From contig CM064671.1 of the NCBI GenBank assembly GCA_032717465.1, forward strand, positions 55,024,491 through 55,088,490: 64,000 bases of DNA, given 5' to 3'. Below, one piece after another: positions 21,127 to 34,790 of the stretch (its first letter is position 1; every line of letters begins with the position of its first letter). This DNA is from Coenobita brevimanus. Lineage: Eukaryota; Arthropoda; Malacostraca; Decapoda; Coenobitidae. The translations under genes were made by a program, and so were the position numbers. Below the pieces are notes generated by a model, which was not told the DNA's origin, did no database searches, and was given only the letters and a program-made list of their open reading frames with translations.

Positions 21127-24100
21127 ATACGCGATGAAGAAGGAAGCAAAGGCACAGCCCGCAATAACGTTCTGTCCAAGAAGGAAAGAAAAACAATACA
21201 AAAGAGAGCCAAATTCAAGATCCATTCATTTCGAGATGCCTGGACACACTGCGTTTGAAAGACTGGAGATCATAAGAAGTAGGAAATTCAGACAGAGGGA
21301 GACAGTTCCAGACCTGACGCGTTGCATAAATGAAGGACTGAGAGTAATGGTTAACTCTTGCATTAGAGAGTTGGACAGCAAAGGGATGAGAGTTTGTTGC
21401 TAGTCAGGTGCTATTTGCACGTTATCGAGGTGGAGGAATGCAGACAGTTCAGAGAAGCAGTGACCATGGAAGTAGCGATAGAAAAGAGATAAAGAGGCAA
21501 CAGTGAGGTGAAGAGACAAAGGTTGAAGGGAGCCAGTAAGAGGAGGAGAGCTAATGAGACGAATAGCCATTGACTCCATCCTATTGAGAAGAGCTGTATG
21601 TGGGGAGCCTCCCCACACTTGAGAGTTGTACTTTAAACATGGGGGAATAAAACCCGTGTATAAGGTCAACCAATGTGCAGGAGTAAAGAAGGCACAGAGT
21701 CGACTTAGCATACCCAGTCTCCTGGAGGCAGATTTTACAAGAGATGCAAAATAATCTTTCCGAGGTAAGTCCCGTGTGAATGAAACCCCAAGCATGTTCA
21801 AGGATGATGCAGGATTGAGCTGATATTATTCAACATTAGTGGGTACTCCTGTGGAAGATTTTGACGGGTTGATAGGTGTAAAAACTGAGTCTTTGATGCA
21901 TTAAAAACAACAAGATTATTTTTACCCCAGTCAGAGATATGGGCCAAGTAAGACATTAGGTGTGTCATAGCCTCATCCCTTGTTTGTTGAAGTATCTGCT
22001 GAGATGGGGGTTGCAGGAACCGAATGGAAAGGTGAAGGGTGGAATCATCAGTGTACGAGTGGATAGGGATAGATGTACAGCTTAGGTCATTGATGAATAA
22101 AAAGAAAGAGAGTTGGTGATAGGACAGAACCCTGAGGAACACCACTGTTAATAGATCTAGGAGAAGAACGATGGCCGTCTACAACAGCAGCTATAGAACG
22201 ACGGGAAAGGAAGCTATAGATGAAGGCACAGATAAAGGGATAGAAACCGTAAGAGGGCAGTTTGGAAATGAAAGATTTATGGCAGACTCGATCAAAAGCC
22301 TTTGATGTCAAGTGCAATGGCAAAGCTTTCACCAAAGTCCCGAAAGGAGGATAACCAGGAATCTCAAAGGTAGGTGAGAAGATCGCCAATGGAGCATCCC
22401 AGGCGGAAACCATCCTGACGATCAGAAAGAAGGTTGTAATAGGAAAGATGCTTTGCAATTTTTCTGTTAAGAATGGACTCAGAAACTTTTGAAACACAGG
22501 ATGTTAAAGCAATTGGACGATAGAGGATTGGGAACGGTCACCCTTCTTTGGGATCGGCTGAATGAGAGCAAACTTCCAGCAAGAAGGAAAGGTACAAGTA
22601 GAATGACAGGCAAAAGAGTTTACCTAGGCAGGGCGTAAGCACAGAAACACGGTTCTTGAGGACAACAGGAAGGACCTCATCAGTCCCATATGCCTTGTTA
22701 GTACTGAGGCCAGTGATGGCAGAAAATACATCAGCTGAAAAATATTAATGTCAGCCATGAGGAAGTCAGAGGGGGGAAGTGACGGAGGAATAGCACCAGA
22801 ATCGTCTAAGGTGGAATGGGAAGAGACAGTCTGAATGAAGAGATCTGCTTTATCAGTAGAAGAAATAGCTGCAGAGCCACCAGAATAGAAAAGAGGAAGG
22901 AAGGATGATGAGGTAAAGCAGTCAGAACGGTTTTTGGCAAGGTGCCAGAAGGAGCAGGAAGAATTCGAGTTTGAGAGTCGAGAGCATTTAGTATGGATGA
23001 AATTATTTTTAGCAGAGCAAACAACAGACTTAGCACGATTCTGGGCAGAAACATAAAAAAGATGTGATTCAGGGGTGGGTTGGCTCCGGTACCTTTTATA
23101 GGCCCTCTCCTTGTTGTGGACAGCATTAGAACAAGCGTGATTTAACAACACTTTCGTGCATTAGTCAGAGGATAAGAGAAAGGAATGTATTCTTCCATGC
23201 CCGAGAGAATAACCTCCATAAAGCGCAAGGCACACTCAGATGGCTCCCGGCCATGGGAGCAATAATCATTCTAAGGAAAATCAAAGAAGTATTGCCTGAG
23301 GGCCTCCCAATCCACAGCTCCAAAGTGCCACAGACGACGTTTCTTTGGAGGGTCCACAGGCCGTACCGGAGCAATAGGACAGGTTAAAGTAACAAGGTTA
23401 TGATCGGAGGAGCCCAACAGAGAGAAAAGATTAACAGTGTAAGCAGAAGGATTAGTTGTAAGAAAGAGGTCAAGTATGTTGTGGCTCTCTCCAAGGCGGT
23501 CAGGGATGCGGGTAGGGTGCTGTACAAGCTGCTCTAGGTCATTAAGGATAGAAAAGATGAAGGCTTGTTCACCAGGTGGACCAGTGAAGGGAGAGGAGAG
23601 CCAAAGATGGTGGTGAACATTGAAATCTCCTAGAATGGAGATTTCAGAGAAAGGAAAAATGGATAGAATGTGCTCCATCACAGAAGTAAGATGGTCGAAG
23701 GATTTTTTTTAGTCAGTTGAATCAGGAGATAAGTAAACAGCACAGCTATATTTAGTCAGAGAATGACAGGAAAGCCGAAGCCAGAGAGTAGAGAATTCAG
23801 AAGAATCAAGTTCAGGAACATGAGAACAAGATAGGTCGTTGTGTACATATACACAACATCCACCTTTGGCTTTGAAATGAGTATAGAGAAAGTAGGAGGA
23901 TACAAAGAAGGGTTTGCTGTTGCTGTCAGTTGCCACTGACAACTGAGTCTCAGTAAGGAAGAGAAGATGAGGATTGGAGGAGGAGAGGTGGTGTTCAACA
24001 GACAGAAAGTTAGAGGAGAGGCCTTGAATGTTACAGAAATGAAGAAGTGAGTCAGCCAGTGGATCCAGGCAGCTCAAAGAGTCGTCACTGGGAGAGGGGC

Positions 24101-24420
24101 GGATGGTGGGGGCGTTTATGGTCCTCCCCCCGGGGACTCCGTGGCATTGTTGTAGTGCGCCATTTTTCATTTATTTAATTTTGAAGAGGACCTGTAGTGT
24201 GTACTGTGCATGTAGTTTAGTGTTGACAGTTAGGGAAACTTGTATTGGCGAGCGTGCTGGCCTACTCTCTGTGTTACTGAAAAACTGAAAAAGTTCAGCA
24301 AAGGGGGATGGTCAGGAACCCGTCCTGAGGGCTGATGAAACGGGAGCTCCAGCTCTCCCTGTCATCAGCTTTCCATCCACCTTGGGGGGTATTGCCCTGC
24401 TCGACTGGTGCTACAGTCTA
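21127..24420 (-). mobile_element. LINE copy C, decayed, unclassified clade
   Basis: Reading the minus strand from about 24,420: a GC-rich 5' region, then endonuclease pieces (NIQGLSSNFLSVEHHLSS, LFLTETQLS, GGCCVYVHND; then [24 protein letters not shown]), then RT pieces (KAFDRVCHKSFISKLPSYGF, SGVPQGSVLSPTLF, SYTDDSTLHLS), then a C-terminal part (GVSFTRDLPRKDYF, WGGSPHTALLNRMES) ending ATRQVWNCLPLSEFPTSYD, then SFKRSVSRHLEMN and a stop near 21,210. The RT box reads YTDD. At least six frame breaks are present. It belongs to the APE-type LINEs, perhaps the Jockey/I group, but the clade is uncertain. Confidence 0.75.
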
Positions 24421-24425
24421 CTTCT

Positions 24426-24427
<2 letters not shown>

Positions 24428-24490
<63 letters not shown>
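24428..24490. repeat. (AT)n microsatellite
   Basis: About 31 AT units at the 5' edge of LINE C. Confidence 0.95.
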
Positions 24491-24493
<3 letters not shown>

Positions 24494-24499
24494 GTGTAC

Positions 24500-25478
24500 T
24501 AAATAAACCTGAATCATGTTATTACTAAGATGCCAGATGTATATTATTGGCAAAATAAATATAAACTTAGGTTTGAACTAAATCAGGATTTATGTCAATA
24601 AGTACAGTATGTTTCTATGCTCTTCTATCTACTGGTTATACTTGCTGGCTATACATCTCTGATGGCAGAAGAAATAAGATTTACTGTTCTTTAATGTCCG
24701 TAGTACATTTCTGTGCAGAATTTCGCCTAATATAGGGTCTACTGCATCCCCCTTTATTCTGCTGGCTGTTATTCCGACGATGACAGAAGTTTCGTATGTT
24801 TTCTCTGCCCGTAAACATAATCCTCCTTGACGTGATCCGTCAGGGAGGAAGCAGAAAAAGTCGCAATTGATTAATAGGTGAACTGTTACCTTTGACTGTC
24901 TATCCTTGCCTAGCAAAGTAGTATTGTACATATGTAACCGTAGCGTACTTTTTTCAGTCTGTAGCAGTAAAGTGGATGCTGGCTTATGATGGCTTAAATA
25001 ATAATAATGCAGTTACGAGCACTGACACTCAGCACTGAAAGTTTATAGCTTATTTTGTACTCATTTTGACTTTACATAGTGTCTTTATATTGGTAAAGTT
25101 AATACTCTGCAACTATAGCTACCATGTTGAATTATACTCACATTACTGGTCATATTTCATGAACAAAAAATGACACAAGCTTGTCATTATTTGTTGGCCT
25201 ATAGTCATCAGTGACGTGGCATAATTCTTCATAACTTCCATTGTTCTTGCACTCGTTATAATGAAACTTTCAAGTGATCAAACACTGAGTGGCAACCCAG
25301 ATGGCTTCCATTAATTCAGGAAACTGTTTATTCCTTTGGATGGTAGCCTTAAAACGAAATGGATTCCCAGTAGCTGCAAGAACATTTAGGAGCTCCAACC
25401 GTATGGGGCCCTACAAGATTTTCATATGGGGTGGCTGGGGTTCATTGCTTACTTAACGTTGCTCAGAGCCTAGTAAGA
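24500..25478. other. unassigned sequence with one short open frame
   Basis: A 100-codon frame on the minus strand (24,931-24,629) includes NCDFFCFLPDGSRQGGLCLR and GITASRIKGDAVDPILGEIL. It is not low complexity, but I recognise no family and see no splice signals. The rest of the stretch shows nothing. Confidence 0.3.
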
Positions 25479-25482
25479 CTGG

Positions 25483-25995
25483 TGTCAGGACACTAAAATA
25501 TCATAACACAATAAAAAATAGCTAGTAATTTATATACGTAATTTAGAGGTTAGATGAAAGTTGTGCCTAAGCAAGCGAGCTAGAGGAAACAGCAATGAAC
25601 ATTCTCAAGATTTTCACACAGCACAATGACGCCTGACTGGAAATTCCTCAGCCTCGGGAATGTTCCATAGACCCGTGGCCTTACACGTGACACAACCTGT
25701 CATATGCAAAGAGGCACGTTGAGGAGAGGCAGGAAGGAGTGTGCTGTGTTAGCCAGCATAAAACCGCTCTTACCTCAGTACTGCTCTTGTGAGATACTCC
25801 CATTTGAAGAAATAAACTCCTCTCACTACTGCACTTGAGAGATTCTCTCTTTGAAGAAATAAACTGCAATCAAACCCCAGACTCATCTTTATCTTTCTCC
25901 TGCCATCTACGACAACTACAACGAACGTTCTATCCTTCATAAAATCCCTACAGTTCAACACACTGTTGCAATAGCTCGGCGATGACTACTTTATA
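25483..25995 (+). repeat. 5' LTR
   Basis: 513 bp, with two TTTGAAGAAATAAAC blocks near its end (possible polyadenylation signal AATAAA) and a GAGATACTCCC / GAGAGATTCTC pair. Similarity to the copy at 34,795 is clear along most of its length. Confidence 0.65.
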
Positions 25996-27125
25996 TTTGG
26001 TGGCCGCAAAGCGTACGAACCACGTCTACAATTATGGAGGCTACATCATCAAGACAGAAGACAAAAATTACTAAAAGTTCGAGCCATACGACGCCTCACA
26101 ACTTTATACTGGTAGTGGTTTGACGATCTACAGTTACAAACAACCTTCCAATTTCTATGTCAATCTACAATCAGCAAACCAGCAAACCACAATACAATCT
26201 ACTTACGCCTCACGATTTTATCAATATTCAACATTCAGCTACGACAATTCTATTCAGCTACGAGCTTCAGTTCTACGATTCACGATAAAATACAAGTATC
26301 TACGATTGTCACAAATCAAGCCACATATACAACTCTGCAAGCCTACAAGTAAATCACAAAAAGTAAGTAGCAAGAAACTGAAGTAAGGGGAGCAAGAGGA
26401 AAGAGAACTGCATTGAGAGAGTTGATTTGCGTGGCTGAGATAGCTTAACTCAGCTTACTGACACCCACAACCACATCAACCCCCACCTCACCCCACCATT
26501 CTCCCCAGCCACCCTCCATCACCACCACCACCACAACTACCCCACTAAGGAAGCGCTGATGCAGTGGTGACGGGAAGAATTACGCAGCAACTACCAGACA
26601 GCCCTGACCCACCACTAGCCTCACTCAACGTTACTCACCGCTGATCCATCACCACGGCGCTGAGTCTCAGAGGGTGACATCATTCTACCTTCTAAGTGGA
26701 GGTATACATTTTTAATTATTTTTCCCTGAAAACTTAAATATACAATTCCTTTATTTGTCTATAACTTCACAAATGAATATCACCATCATGTAGAAATGTA
26801 TTGCTAGTATAAGAGTGATAAACACTCTGCACAAGATATACTGTACGATTATCGTATTTACAGCACACTAAGTAACATTTAATATAGTGATACTGAAGGG
26901 AACATGGTTAGAAAAAAAAAAAAACAAGCAAGCAAACAGTGAGTGACGTTACGACTTGAGATAGCCTTTTCACACGCCATTTAATTCTTTATTTTATTTT
27001 TAATCACATTTTACTGTTTCTAGTGACAAACACCACTTCATCCGTATACAGACTAATGTGCGTACATCTTCTTTACTTAGCTATATTAAGTCCATTACCA
27101 ATTACTAGTACCAACAGTAACAATT

Positions 27126-27205
<80 letters not shown>

Positions 27206-27600
27206 GTTGTCTGCATAGTTAACACATACATCAAATAAGTGTTGCATGACAACATTCCCTAGCAAAATGTGCTTCTTCATTAGTGAGTGGTGCTATCATG
27301 GGATGTTTGTAACACCACTAATTTTATTACCAGAGGAGACAGCATTTAAATTACCCAATGAAGATTCTCAGTTAGTAGAACAACAGGAAAACGTAACAAA
27401 CACACAGTTCTCACAAATAAAAGAATAAGAAACAAACACTTCTGTGACAGGAATTGAGCATAATGATGCCTTTTGGACAAGTTTCTCTAATGTAGAAAGT
27501 AATGATTATAGATTTGGCATACACGCCTATGAAAACTTACTCAATAGGGTACACAGGTCAGGAAACATACTCAACAATTCCTTTCCATAACGACAAGGGA
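25996..27600. other. interior of the LTR retrotransposon, 5' part
   Basis: It starts with the primer-binding-site-like TTTGGTGGC. From 26,040 to 26,400 the phrase CTACAATTCAGC and variants recur in an irregular way. An (AC)n(AT)n microsatellite lies at 27,126-27,202. No gene is seen. Confidence 0.4.
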
Positions 27601-27629
27601 CTTCAAGTGAATTTAACCAAACAAAATAA

Positions 27630-28160
27630 CACCATGGCTAGCGGATCTAACACCACAGCTCCAACTTCCCTACAGCAGGTATTTGTGTACCATGAGAATA
27701 AAAACCTCGCAAAATTCTCAGGCACAGGAAAGGACCGCATCAACGTGATGTCCCTTATTAATCAGTGTGAGCAACTTTTTGTTAAAGATATATAACAGTT
27801 GAGAGGTAAAAGATAGCTGCTTTTTCTTCATGGATTATCCATGGCAGATGCCCAGCTGGTGATCTGCTTAGATCTGATAAGCTCCTACGAGCTCAGAGAT
27901 ATGATGAATTTAAGATAGAATTTCTAAAGAAATTATCTGGAGGTATAAATTTCTTGCCAGGTATAATTCCAGAATTTCATAAGATTCTGGATCTTATGAG
28001 ACAACATACTAAATCACATGCTTTCACAATTAAGAGAACATTGTTAGCCACTACAGAGAACTCAAATTGGGTAAAATCTGATGGGAAGATGTCGCCAATG
28101 CATGTTGTAGATATCCTTGGTTATGTAGCTGCACTGTGTAAATTACCTGATACATAATTA
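27630..28160 (+). pseudogene. gag-like relic
   Basis: A plus-strand frame begins MASGSNTTAPTSLQQVF, followed by YHENKNLAKFSGTGKDRINV and INQCEQLF. After a break another frame reads FLKKLSGGINFLPG, RQHTKSHAF and VVDILGYVAALCKLPD. The layout (short polar start, FSG...W/V...L) resembles retrotransposon gag proteins. No zinc knuckle is visible. It has at least two stops and shifts. Its position 1.6 kb behind the first LTR fits. Confidence 0.45.
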
Positions 28161-28465
28161 AAACTTGCAAAAACAGTACCTTATACCCCATGAATGTGTT
28201 TGTTAGATTTTATGAATGAAATAGAGATGAATTGCTATTAGCAGGGGTGAGTGAAATATCAGAACCCAATACAACCAGAATGAAAATTACAGATACAGTG
28301 GCAGCCATGAGTACATCTAGCCCAAGCACAGAACAAAACGATTGCGACCCGAAAACAGACAAACATGCATGGCCTAGCCTTGGGGGACAGGCAATTTTCT
28401 CATTTAGGACTGACAATTCAACCAGTTCCCTCCCTTTTCCAAGCATGGACACAACGATAACTTAA

Positions 28466-28799
28466 AAAATCGGTAGAGAGTTGGCCTGCAGTCTTGAAGG
28501 ATCCAGGTTCAAATCCCGCTGGTGCAGGGAACAGTTTAAGGATTTGAATTTCATAAAATCAGACTTTACTGTTCTACCAGAAGACCCGCCGACATGTCGT
28601 AAAAATACCCCCGCTAATACCAATACACCAGTCCTGTATGAGACTGCCCTAGCATCTATTCAGTATGGAAGGTGGGTGTTAGCGCCGAAGTGGTGACATG
28701 TAGAGGGTGCGGTACGTAGGAGGACTACTGGGCCTTGAAAGCAGGCTGTGAAGCCTATGCCCAGAGTCGGTCACATAAAAAAAAAATAAAAAATAAACA
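28466..28799 (+). mobile_element. tRNA-derived SINE
   Basis: The head contains a tRNA-like A box region (GGTAGAGAGTTGG) and a clear B box (GGTTCAAATCC, 28,506-28,516) followed by CGC. The body runs to GCCCAGAGTCGGTCACAT and the tail is A-rich (AAAAAAAAATAAAAAATAAA). Total length is about 330 bp. The first about 10 bases of the tRNA head are missing. It is transcribed by RNA polymerase III when active; it cannot fold into a complete tRNA. Confidence 0.7.
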
Positions 28800-29404
28800 T
28801 TTTATATTAAAAATATGAAAAAATATTCATAATAATTTTTCTCTAGCCAATCCTAACATACTATGTACTGAAATCATTCGATATCATCATATCTAATATA
28901 TGCACAACATATCAACACCATTCACATCGTTATGGGGGGTTAAAAATGATAACAATACATGCAATGTTGCAGTGCAGCAGCACCTCTCAGTGGTGAATAT
29001 CGGTTGCCAATATTTCTGCAACTTTCGCGCTCCATTGCAAATCACAGAATGGGTCTAGGAAGCTGGGATTTGCACTGTTAGGTGCGTCTGAACTTTCTCT
29101 TCAATATGGCAAGAAAAAAAAATCAATTTTCGAAACTTCACAAAATGGCCCAGGCGTTGGCCTGGGTTGCACATAAAAAACCAGACCCAAGGCCATGGAA
29201 GGGTTAAACATTAGCACAAATATCAAGTTGACTATATCTAAGTTTGAAACTATGCAATTAATTTTTCAAACATTGAAGCCCTGGGAAGAATTGATTATAA
29301 GTATGTTCAATCCATATTATGTGTATAGGAAGAAAGAAATAAAGAAATTGAAGAAAAATTATGGGGTAACATATTATATTATTCTAATCATGCATAACTG
29401 ATAT
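28800..29404. other. unassigned A/T-rich sequence
   Basis: No gene is seen. A TTAA preceded by GGCCATGGAAGGG (about 29,190-29,206) looks like one end of another piggyBac-type element, but a matching second end was not found. Confidence 0.3.
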
Positions 29405-32283
29405 ACATGTATCCATTTCATATAACTGAAACAAAATGGAGAGGAGAAAGTGTGAGAGAATGGGAGTATGGATGGAGTATATGTGCAGGAGTAGGTGAGA
29501 ATGAGAGGGCAAAGGAAGGAGTATGTATGGTTGTGAGTAAAAGATGGAAGAAGAGCATAGGACAGTATGGATTAGTTGAGTCAAGGATTGTGTGGGTAAA
29601 GTTGAAAGTTGGAATACAAATGTGGGCGATTGTGTGTGTGTATACACCAACGCAAGATCGTGCTAGAAGAGTGAGAGAAGAGTTCTGGACAAATGTAGAA
29701 GTGTGCATGGAAAAGTTTGGAAGGAATGAGAGTGTTTTTGATCGGTGATATGAATAGTAAAGTAGGGAATGTGAAGGTGGATGGAATAGTTGGTGAGTGG
29801 GGTGTGCCTGCTGAGATAGATGAGAATGGGAGTGCGTTAGTGGACATTTGTGCTGGGAGGGGGTTGGTGATAGCCAATACCCTCTTCAGGCATAAAATGA
29901 TCCACAGGTATACATGGTGAGTGATGAGAAGGGTGGGTGGTGAACTGAATGAAAGGAAGGCAATGATTGATTATGTGTGTGTGGATGAAAGGATGCAAAG
30001 ATGTGTAATGGATGCAAGAGCTTATAAAGGTTGGGGGAGTGGACTTTCTGACCACTACTTGGTGGTGGCTAGAATTAGGATTCAAGTCAGATGGAGGAAT
30101 AGAAGAAGGGAAAGACGAGAGGAAGGAGTAGTTGCAAGGAGAATGGAAAGGTTACAAGAGGATGAGAAAAAGGCAGAGTATAAGACAGAAGTGGAGGAAC
30201 GATTGGGCAAATATGAATTGGAGCAGATGGAAGGTGTGTGTAGGATATTTACAGAAGAAATATGTGCAGCATGTGATGTGGTGTGTGGAAGGAAGAGAAG
30301 ACGGAGGGGGGTGCAAGGAACAGCGTGGTGGACTGAAGAGGTGAGACAGGCTGTGGCACAAAAGAAGAAAGCATACAATGAATGGATGAGAAATAGGGAC
30401 GTGGAAGAAGTTGAGAGACGGAAGAGAGAGTTATATGTAGAAAGAGAGAGGTGAAAAGATTAGTAAGAGAGAGTAAGAAGAGAGTGGATGAGGAATTTGG
30501 AAGGCATTTGAGTGTAAAGTGGAGGGACTGTAAGAAAATGTTCTGGAAAGAGGTGAAAAGAGTAAGACAGGGTGGAAGTGAAGTTAGCAGTGGAGTGAAA
30601 GATAAAAATGGTAGATTACTAGTGGAGAAGGGAGAAAAAGTTGAGCAGATGGAGAGAACACTTTAAGGAATTGTTGAACATAGAGGATGGAAGTAATGTG
30701 AGTATAAGTGGCTGGGGAATGGCTGGGAGAAGGAGGGAGGTGAGAAGACAGGAAGAAATCAGTAGGACAGAAATTGTGGAAGCAATGAAGAAAGTTAAAT
30801 CGGAGAAAGCCCCAGGAATTGATGGAGTGTGTGGTGAAATGCTGAAGCATGGGGGAGAGATAGTAGTAGAATGGATGTGGAAGATGTGCAGATTGGCCTG
30901 GGAGGAAGGTAGAGTCCCGGAGGATTGGAAGTCAGGTATAATTATTCCCTTGTACAAAGGAAAAGGGGAAAAAGAAGTATGTGGTAATCATAGGGGCATT
31001 TGTCTTCTTAGTATAATAGGAAAAGTGTATGGTAGGATACTTAATGACAGAGTTAGAGAAAAAACAGAGAAATTAGTTGGAGAAGAACAGCGAGGCTTTA
31101 GGAAGGGAAGAGGTTGTGTAGATCAGATATTCATTCTTAGATCTTTAGTGGAAAAGTTTCTAGAGAAGGGAAAGAAGTTGTATGCGGCTTTCATGGATTT
31201 GGAGAAAGCATATGACAGGGTGGATAGACAAGGATTGTGGAAAGTGTTAAGAATATATGGAGTAGATGGGAAGTTGTTGAATGCTGTGAAGAGTATGTAC
31301 GATGGTGCAAAGGCTGCAGTGCGTGTGGATGGTGAACTAAGTGAATTTTTCTCTTTGAAAGTTGGGTTGAAGGGATGTCATGTCTCCATGGTTGTTTAAT
31401 CTGTACATGGATGGGGTAATAAAAGAGGTACAAGGTAGGGTAGTGGATGTTGGAGTGGTCCTGGTGAGAGAGGATAGTGTTTGCAAACTCCCTGTACTGT
31501 TGTTTGCAGATGATACTGTGTTGTTGAGTGAAGACGAAGGGGAGCTGCAAGGCTTGGTGGATGAGTTTGGGAGAGTGTGTAAGAAACGGAATCTAAAGGT
31601 GAATGTAGGGAAGAGTAAAGTGATGGTCTTTGAGAGAGGTGAAGTCAGTGAATGTTCAGTGAGGTTGGATGGTGAGGAATTGGAAAATGTGAGTACGTTT
31701 AAGTACTTGGGTAGTGTGATGAGTAAGGATGGAGGTTTGGAGGGTGAAGTGCTTGAAAGGGTACAACAGGGAAGAAAGGTTGCTGGTTCCTTGAAAGCAG
31801 TGATAAGAAACAGGGAAGTGAGCATGGAAGTGAAAAAGTTTCTACATGACAGTATTGTGATACCACCTCCAACGTATGGAAGTGAAGCTTGGACGTTGTT
31901 GGAAGGACACAAGTCAAGAGTGAGAGCAGTGGAAATGAGTTATTTAAGAGGAGCCTGTGGAGTCACATGGAGAGACAGGCTGACGAATGAGGATATAAAG
32001 GAGCGTTGTGGTATGGATGTGGATGTGATAGGAAGCGTTATGAGGAACACACTGAGGTGGTTTGGCCATGTGGAGAGGATGGAGAGTGAAAGACTGACGA
32101 AGAGAGTGTATGTGGGTAAGGTGGAGGGGGGAAAAGGGAAGGGGAGGCCGAGGATGAGATGGAGGGATCGGGTGGAGAGGTATATGAGACAGGGGGGTGT
32201 GAGTTGGGAGCCGGGCAGTGAAATGGCGGGGGACAGGGCGACTTGGAGGTGATTTGTTTGTGGCCACCCAAAAAGGGATTCAG

Positions 32284-32310
<27 letters not shown>
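29405..32310 (+). mobile_element. RTE-like LINE copy A2
   Basis: Family A copy missing its extreme 5' end; it begins inside the endonuclease at ITETKWRGE. It ends GGCATCTGGCAATAGATAGATAGATAGAT, a TAGA-repeat tail shared with copies A3 and A4. The order is endonuclease, spacer, reverse transcriptase, and a C-terminal domain with FGHVERME. The coding part is broken by several single-base shifts. Copy A3 on the minus strand is closely related. Confidence 0.85.
29407..32252 (+). pseudogene. endonuclease/reverse transcriptase relic of LINE A2
   Basis: Visible motifs in order: endonuclease LIGDMNSKVGNVKVDGIVG, ANTLFRHKMIHRYT, IDYVCVDERM and SDHYLVV; then the RT with KAPGIDGVCGEMLKHG, YKGKGEKEVCGNHRGICLLS, GFRKGRGCVDQIF, FMDLEKAYDRVD and LLFADDTVLLSEDEG (near 31,500); then FKYLGSVMSKDGG, WTLLEGHKSRVRAVE, and WFGHVERMESERLTKRV near the end. 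Frame changes occur near 29,745, 29,918, 30,453, 30,640 and 31,375 (just before the SPW motif). A TGA stands at 29,918, where related copies read R. The enzyme is not functional. Confidence 0.85.
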
Positions 32311-32845
<535 letters not shown>

Positions 32846-33583
32846 CAGTCACGCGTACTAATTTCTGCTCAGGGGTTACCCCTTCCTTCCCCCCTCTACC
32901 CTGGACAGAGGGCAAGGGGGGAATCGCGAACAAGTCTACCCCGCCTTCTGCCCCCAACTCCCCCACCCTCCACCTCCAGCTGCCAGTTACTGATTAGACG
33001 CAAATTTTCTCATGTCTAGTAAACATGACTAAACTATCGTCGCACACGCTGTCAACGGCCAAGATTTGGACTATATTTTTAGAATAAATTATTACCGTAT
33101 TGAACTGCATTCTCAAATTGAAAATATTCACCATCATTGTAATCCAGTGTCGTCCGCTGCACAATTCTGGGTTCCAGTGCTTACCTTTTCACTTCCCCCA
33201 GCTGTCTCTCTCTCTCTCTCTCTCTGAATTTACTTTTCCCACTCACTCTTTCTTTTTAAATTTATATCACTTTCTCTTTGCTTCTCTCCCCCTTCTCTCT
33301 CGTTCTTTGTCTTAAGTCTTCCCCGCCTCTCACCCCTCCTCTCACCCCACCTTAGGCCTGATCAGCAGTCAGTTATACCGTCACCGCTCCTTCGTATATC
33401 GTGTGCAGGCAACATTTATCACACACACTTAGGTCAGATGTATGGAAAGCTACCTTTTTTTATATATATATTTGTATTTCTCATTATGTGCCAAGTTCAA
33501 ATAGAGAAAACACCAGACCAATATTCGTAATTTTTATTAGAGTGACCGTTCCACTTCACACAGCTGGGTAGCTGGGCTTATAA

Positions 33584-33620
<37 letters not shown>

Positions 33621-34475
33621 CTTAAATTTTGCACTGACAGCGTGGCGACTACAAATATAGTCATTCTAACAACTGGATCTGCTGGCTCCAAACCTTCCCT
33701 GTCCTAGTCAAACTCCTCATTCAATAACCGGTTATTGAATGAGGAGCTATGTGAAGTGGAACGGTCACTCTAATAAAAATTACGAATATTGGTCTGGTGT
33801 TTTCTCTATTTGAACTTGACACATAATGAGAAATACAATTATATATATATAAAAAAAATAGCTTTCCATACATCTGACCTAAGTGTGTGTGATAAATGTT
33901 GCCTGCACACGATATACGAAGGAGCGGTGACGGTATAACTGACTGCTGATCAGGCCTAAGGTGGGGGGAGGGGAGGGGTGAGAGGCGGGGAAGACTTAAG
34001 ACAAAGAACGAGAGAGAAGGGGGAGAGGGGGAGAGAAGCAAAGAGAAAGTTATATAAATTTAAAAAGAAAGAGTGAGTGGGAAAAGTAAATTCAGAGAGA
34101 GAGAGAGAGAGAGAGACAGCTGGGGGAAGTGAAAAGGTAAGCACTGGAACCCAGAATTGTGCAGCGGACGACACTGGATTACAATGATGGTGAATATTTT
34201 CAATTTGAGAATCCAGTTCAATATGGTAATAATTTATTCTAAAAATATAGTCCAAATCTTGGCCGTTGAATGCGTGTGCGACGATAGTTTAGTCATGTTT
34301 ACAGGACATGAGAAAATTTGCGTCTAATCAGTAACTGGCAGCTGGAGGTGGAGGGTGGGGGAGTTGGGGGCAGAAGGCGGGTTAGACTTGTTCGCGATTC
34401 CACCCTTCCCTCTGTCCAGGGTAGACGGGGGGAAGGAAGGGGTAACCCATGAGCAGAAATTAGTACGCGTGACTG
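32846..34475. mobile_element. fold-back element with about 720-bp inverted arms
   Basis: Left arm 32,846-33,565 and right arm 33,745-34,475 are near-perfect reverse complements, each starting CAGTCACGCGTACTAATTTC at its outer end. TA flanks both outer ends, consistent with a TA target duplication and CAGT-starting ends as in Tc1/mariner. The about 180-bp centre is unrelated to the arms; it contains (CA)n and, at 33,712-33,746, a perfect palindrome around AACCGGTT. No transposase is present. Differences between arms include the length of the CTCT/GAGA run and a few bases. Confidence 0.85.
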
Positions 34476-34479
34476 TACG

Positions 34480-34790
34480 TTACATATAACTGACTCTTAC
34501 TATAGTCTTGGCATGGTACTGCCATTATATTATCATTGCATAAATGTATGTGTATGTCTGTTGTAGAAACACATCTGCACCACTATATTACTACAATATG
34601 GTATATAATATTCTATATTCAATTTTACTACCATGTATTTACTCCATTATACATACAGTATATTACAACAATGGGTTATGTTTCTACAATATTATTCTGT
34701 GTCTACAACATTCTAATGAATATCATGTATTAAAAGTTAAAATGTAATTTGTTACTACCAGATGTAGGTACGCCAGCTAGGCGTGACTGA
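34480..34790. other. unassigned A/T-rich sequence
   Basis: No gene or element end was seen between the fold-back element and the second LTR. Several short TACTACAATAT-like phrases repeat loosely. Confidence 0.4.

Noticed and set aside
28506..28516. Functional tRNA gene
   Set aside because: A B box and an A-box-like stretch are present, but the acceptor stem is missing and an A-rich tail follows, so it was called a SINE.
29190..29210. Second end of a piggyBac-type element (GGCCATGGAAGGG before TTAA)
   Set aside because: No matching first end was found upstream; the TTAA at about 28,939 lacks a corresponding inverted repeat.
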